Below, piece after piece: positions 6,946-8,136 of a stretch of 8,136 nt of DNA (the first letter of the stretch is position 1; each line of letters begins with the position of its first letter). This DNA is from Tetragenococcus sp041859945 (GTDB taxonomy: Bacteria; Bacillota; Bacilli; Lactobacillales; Enterococcaceae). The notes under the pieces are model-generated. The model was not told where the DNA came from. It saw only the letters and a list, made by a program, of their open reading frames with translations, and ran no database searches. The DNA is taken from assembly GCA_041859945.1 (NCBI GenBank), contig JBFLGC010000078.1, positions 1 to 8,136 on the forward strand, given 5' to 3'. Position numbers and translations under genes: made by a program.

Positions 6946-6986
6946 GACCGATCCCCCTTATTTTTAAATAAACTTTTCTTAGCTTT

Positions 6987-6992
6987 ATTATA
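6987..6992 (-). promoter_or_regulatory. Probable -10 of the phospholipase D-like gene
   Basis: Perfect TATAAT on the minus strand in the context TTGCATATAAT, with a start expected near 6980 and a leader of about 35 bases. There is no recognisable -35 at 16-18 bp. A TG lies upstream but one base too far for a canonical extended -10. Confidence 0.5.
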
Positions 6993-7102
6993 TGCAATAA
7001 GTTCGGATAAAATATGAATGATAGTTGAATATTTTTAAAATTTTTGATTTTGAAAAAGATCAGTCCTAATTTTTATTCTCAGCTAGATCCTCCATTTCTT
7101 AA

Positions 7103-7165
7103 ACTGCTCCTTCTTTAGGAGCCTACTAATCATTCTGAACTGTATCATAAATTTCTTTGAGCAGT
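7103..7165 (-). other. Intergenic hairpin with a competing partner
   Basis: GCTCCT-TCTTT-AGGAGC (7106-7122) is a perfect 6-bp stem with a 5-base loop. ACTGCTC (7103-7109), which overlaps one arm, is also perfectly complementary to GAGCAGT at 7159-7165. The two helices share 7106-7109 and cannot form together. The region lies between the terminator at 7182-7216 and the -10 at 6987-6992, and I see no promoter that would clearly transcribe it. The rest of the 287-bp gap (6946-7232) shows no gene I can support. Confidence 0.3.
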
Positions 7166-7181
7166 GATCCCTAAATACCTT

Positions 7182-7216
7182 AAAAAGCTAGAAATTTATT
7201 TTTACAAACTTCTAGC
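7182..7216 (-). terminator. Intrinsic terminator of the DUF1803-like gene
   Basis: On the minus strand, GCTAGAA (7216-7210) pairs with TTCTAGC (7193-7187). The helix continues past one mismatch with three A-T pairs (7208-7206 with 7197-7195) around an 8-base loop, and TTTTT follows at once (7186-7182). It lies 16 bases after the stop at 7233. On the plus strand the T-run starts about 11 bases after the stem, so activity in that direction is less likely. Confidence 0.8.
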
Positions 7217-7232
7217 CTGTGATACTATTTTT

Positions 7233-8054
7233 TTATTCCAGTGATTCCTTGATCCTAACCAAGGTAAAACTAGGCAGCTGAGCACGATACAGTAAGGCAC
7301 CTAGGATGGATCGTCGTTGAAAATCAGTTAAAAGCTGAAAATCATCTAAAAAAGAATCGGTAACTAAATCATCTTCTGTTATCAAGCAGTCTTTGATCGT
7401 CAAATCTGCTATTTTTACCAAATCAAAAAAGGATAGTGACTTCAAAAAAATCGTTTCTTTCTGGCGTTTTCCCTTCTTTAATTTGGAAAAAACCATCCAA
7501 ATTTGATCGAGATAATAATCGACATTAACATCACCTAATAAAGACACCATAGTTTCATAAGGTTCGTCTTCTGGAGTTTGTAAATAAGCAAAATAAGCAG
7601 GTAACGCTTGAGGCCATTTAGCTTGTGATAAGCTAAAAACAAGTAGCTTTTCATTCTCGATTTGATAAGCATAGGCATAAGGATGATCATGTTCGAAAGC
7701 ATAATCGGTCGTTGGTCCGCTTTGACACAGACTCATTAAAATAACTTGTTTTTCTTTCAGCGACTTTTTTTGCAGGAACTCCCAAAGTTTTCGCGTCCAC
7801 GGAGCGATCACTTCCTTTTCTTTGCAGTAGGATTCGATCGGCAGACTTAGATAGTAGCGCCGATCCTTACGCGTCACGATATTTTTTTTGATCAAATAAT
7901 CTAAATCATGATCGATATTCCCTTTAAAAGCCGTTTTTAATTGACGTAAAGTAGGCGCTTGGGGTACGTCTAGAAGCACTGCTAGTTGATGAAAAAAAGC
8001 ACTTTGTAGTAGTCTTCTCAAGCGTGGATCGTTTTTAGCATAACAGATTTCCAT
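7233..8054 (-). CDS. Uncharacterised protein, DUF1803-like, with N-terminal winged-helix-like region
   Basis: A 273-residue protein of unknown function. Residues about 14-72 read as helices followed by a short beta hairpin: LLQSAFFHQLAVLL, TLRQLKTAF, DHDLDYLIKKNIV, then TRKDRRYYLSLPI. This is the layout of a small winged-helix fold and resembles DUF1803 proteins of streptococci and enterococci; I base that on recollection of the family style, without a search. The remaining 200 residues appear helical and soluble, with YFAYLQTPEDEPYE (154-167), LLGDVNVDYYLDQI (172-185) and a lysine-rich KLKKGKRQKE (191-200). No signal peptide, membrane segment or catalytic motif is seen. ATG at 8054 is preceded by AAGGAAG at 8066-8060. 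The gene ends at a strong terminator, so it is transcribed separately from the downstream genes. A DNA-binding role is possible but unproven. Confidence 0.85.
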   Translation of the reverse strand: MEICYAKNDPRLRRLLQSAFFHQLAVLLDVPQAPTLRQLKTAFKGNIDHDLDYLIKKNIVTRKDRRYYLSLPIESYCKEKEVIAPWTRKLWEFLQKKSLKEKQVILMSLCQSGPTTDYAFEHDHPYAYAYQIENEKLLVFSLSQAKWPQALPAYFAYLQTPEDEPYETMVSLLGDVNVDYYLDQIWMVFSKLKKGKRQKETIFLKSLSFFDLVKIADLTIKDCLITEDDLVTDSFLDDFQLLTDFQRRSILGALLYRAQLPSFTLVRIKESLE

Positions 8055-8072
8055 CTAGATTCTTCCTTGTAT

Positions 8073-8078
8073 ATTATA
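8073..8078 (-). promoter_or_regulatory. Possible -10 for the DUF1803-like gene
   Basis: Perfect TATAAT on the minus strand. It lies so close to the gene that the transcript would begin at or just before the Shine-Dalgarno sequence, and no -35 is seen 16-18 bp upstream (AATCGG at 17 bp). It may be a chance match in an AT-rich stretch, and the real promoter may lie beyond the window. Confidence 0.3.
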
Positions 8079-8110
8079 TTTAAGGTTTTAATCTTCCGAT
8101 TTGTAGAGGA

Positions 8111-8126
8111 GAACCTTAGGAACCTT
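8111..8126. repeat. Short direct repeat GAACCTT, period 9
   Basis: GAACCTT occurs at 8111-8117 and again at 8120-8126, about 60-70 bases upstream of the DUF1803-like gene. It could be a binding site for a protein or a chance repeat; nothing else in the last 80 bases explains it. Confidence 0.3.
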
Positions 8127-8136
8127 TTGTTATTTT

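Noticed and set aside
7083..7148. Minus-strand 21-codon ORF encoding a basic, amphipathic-looking peptide (starts MIQFRMISRLLKK).
   Set aside because: No Shine-Dalgarno sequence precedes it, it overlaps the hairpin arms, and an open frame of this length is expected by chance.
1..8136. CRISPR arrays, insertion sequences, tRNA/rRNA genes, prophage or toxin-antitoxin systems.
   Set aside because: I saw no regularly spaced repeats, transposase-like proteins, inverted terminal repeats with target duplications, or tRNA-like cloverleaf signatures. The window reads as ordinary chromosomal metabolic DNA.

Overview
The window looks like chromosomal DNA of a low-GC Gram-positive bacterium of the order Lactobacillales, probably Enterococcus or a close relative. 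The clues are strong AGGAGG/AAGGGGG ribosome binding sites, a TTG start, a glgB-C-D-A gene order with a separate glgD, a single N-terminal module in GlgB, and a DUF1803-like protein. The genus is inferred from the style of the proteins and was not checked against any database. All recognised genes lie on the minus strand; the text below follows transcription, from high to low coordinates.

From 8054 to 7233 is a single uncharacterised gene (273 aa, N-terminal winged-helix-like region resembling DUF1803). A good intrinsic terminator follows it at 7216-7182. A 287-bp gap (7232-6946) holds a hairpin with an alternative pairing partner, then a probable -10 element. It leads into a membrane-anchored phospholipase D/cardiolipin synthase-like protein (6945-5557) with two intact HKD motifs, closest in style to ClsC/YmdC.

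A 423-bp very AT-rich gap (5556-5134) follows. It contains the probable glycogen promoter (extended -10 at 5186-5176), a cre-like site overlapping a perfect GCGAAAA/TTTTCGC dyad, a TTGT-N4-ACAA dyad, and a cluster of TTTCAT motifs.

The glycogen operon then runs to the window edge: glgB (branching enzyme), glgC (catalytic ADP-glucose pyrophosphorylase), glgD (degenerate, presumably regulatory, subunit) and glgA (glycogen synthase, cut off by the edge after 312 residues). GlgC/GlgD make ADP-glucose from glucose-1-phosphate and ATP, GlgA polymerises it into alpha-1,4-glucan, and GlgB adds alpha-1,6 branches. The genes are packed for translational coupling: a 28-nt gap glgB-glgC, an 11-nt overlap glgC-glgD, and a 1-nt TAATG overlap glgD-glgA. 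A glgP phosphorylase gene is the usual next neighbour but lies outside the window.

No clearly new biological system is visible. The observations most worth following are regulatory: a GNRA-capped mini-hairpin between the glgC Shine-Dalgarno sequence and its start codon, the candidate operators upstream of glgB, and the possible alternative RNA structures before the phospholipase D-like gene.
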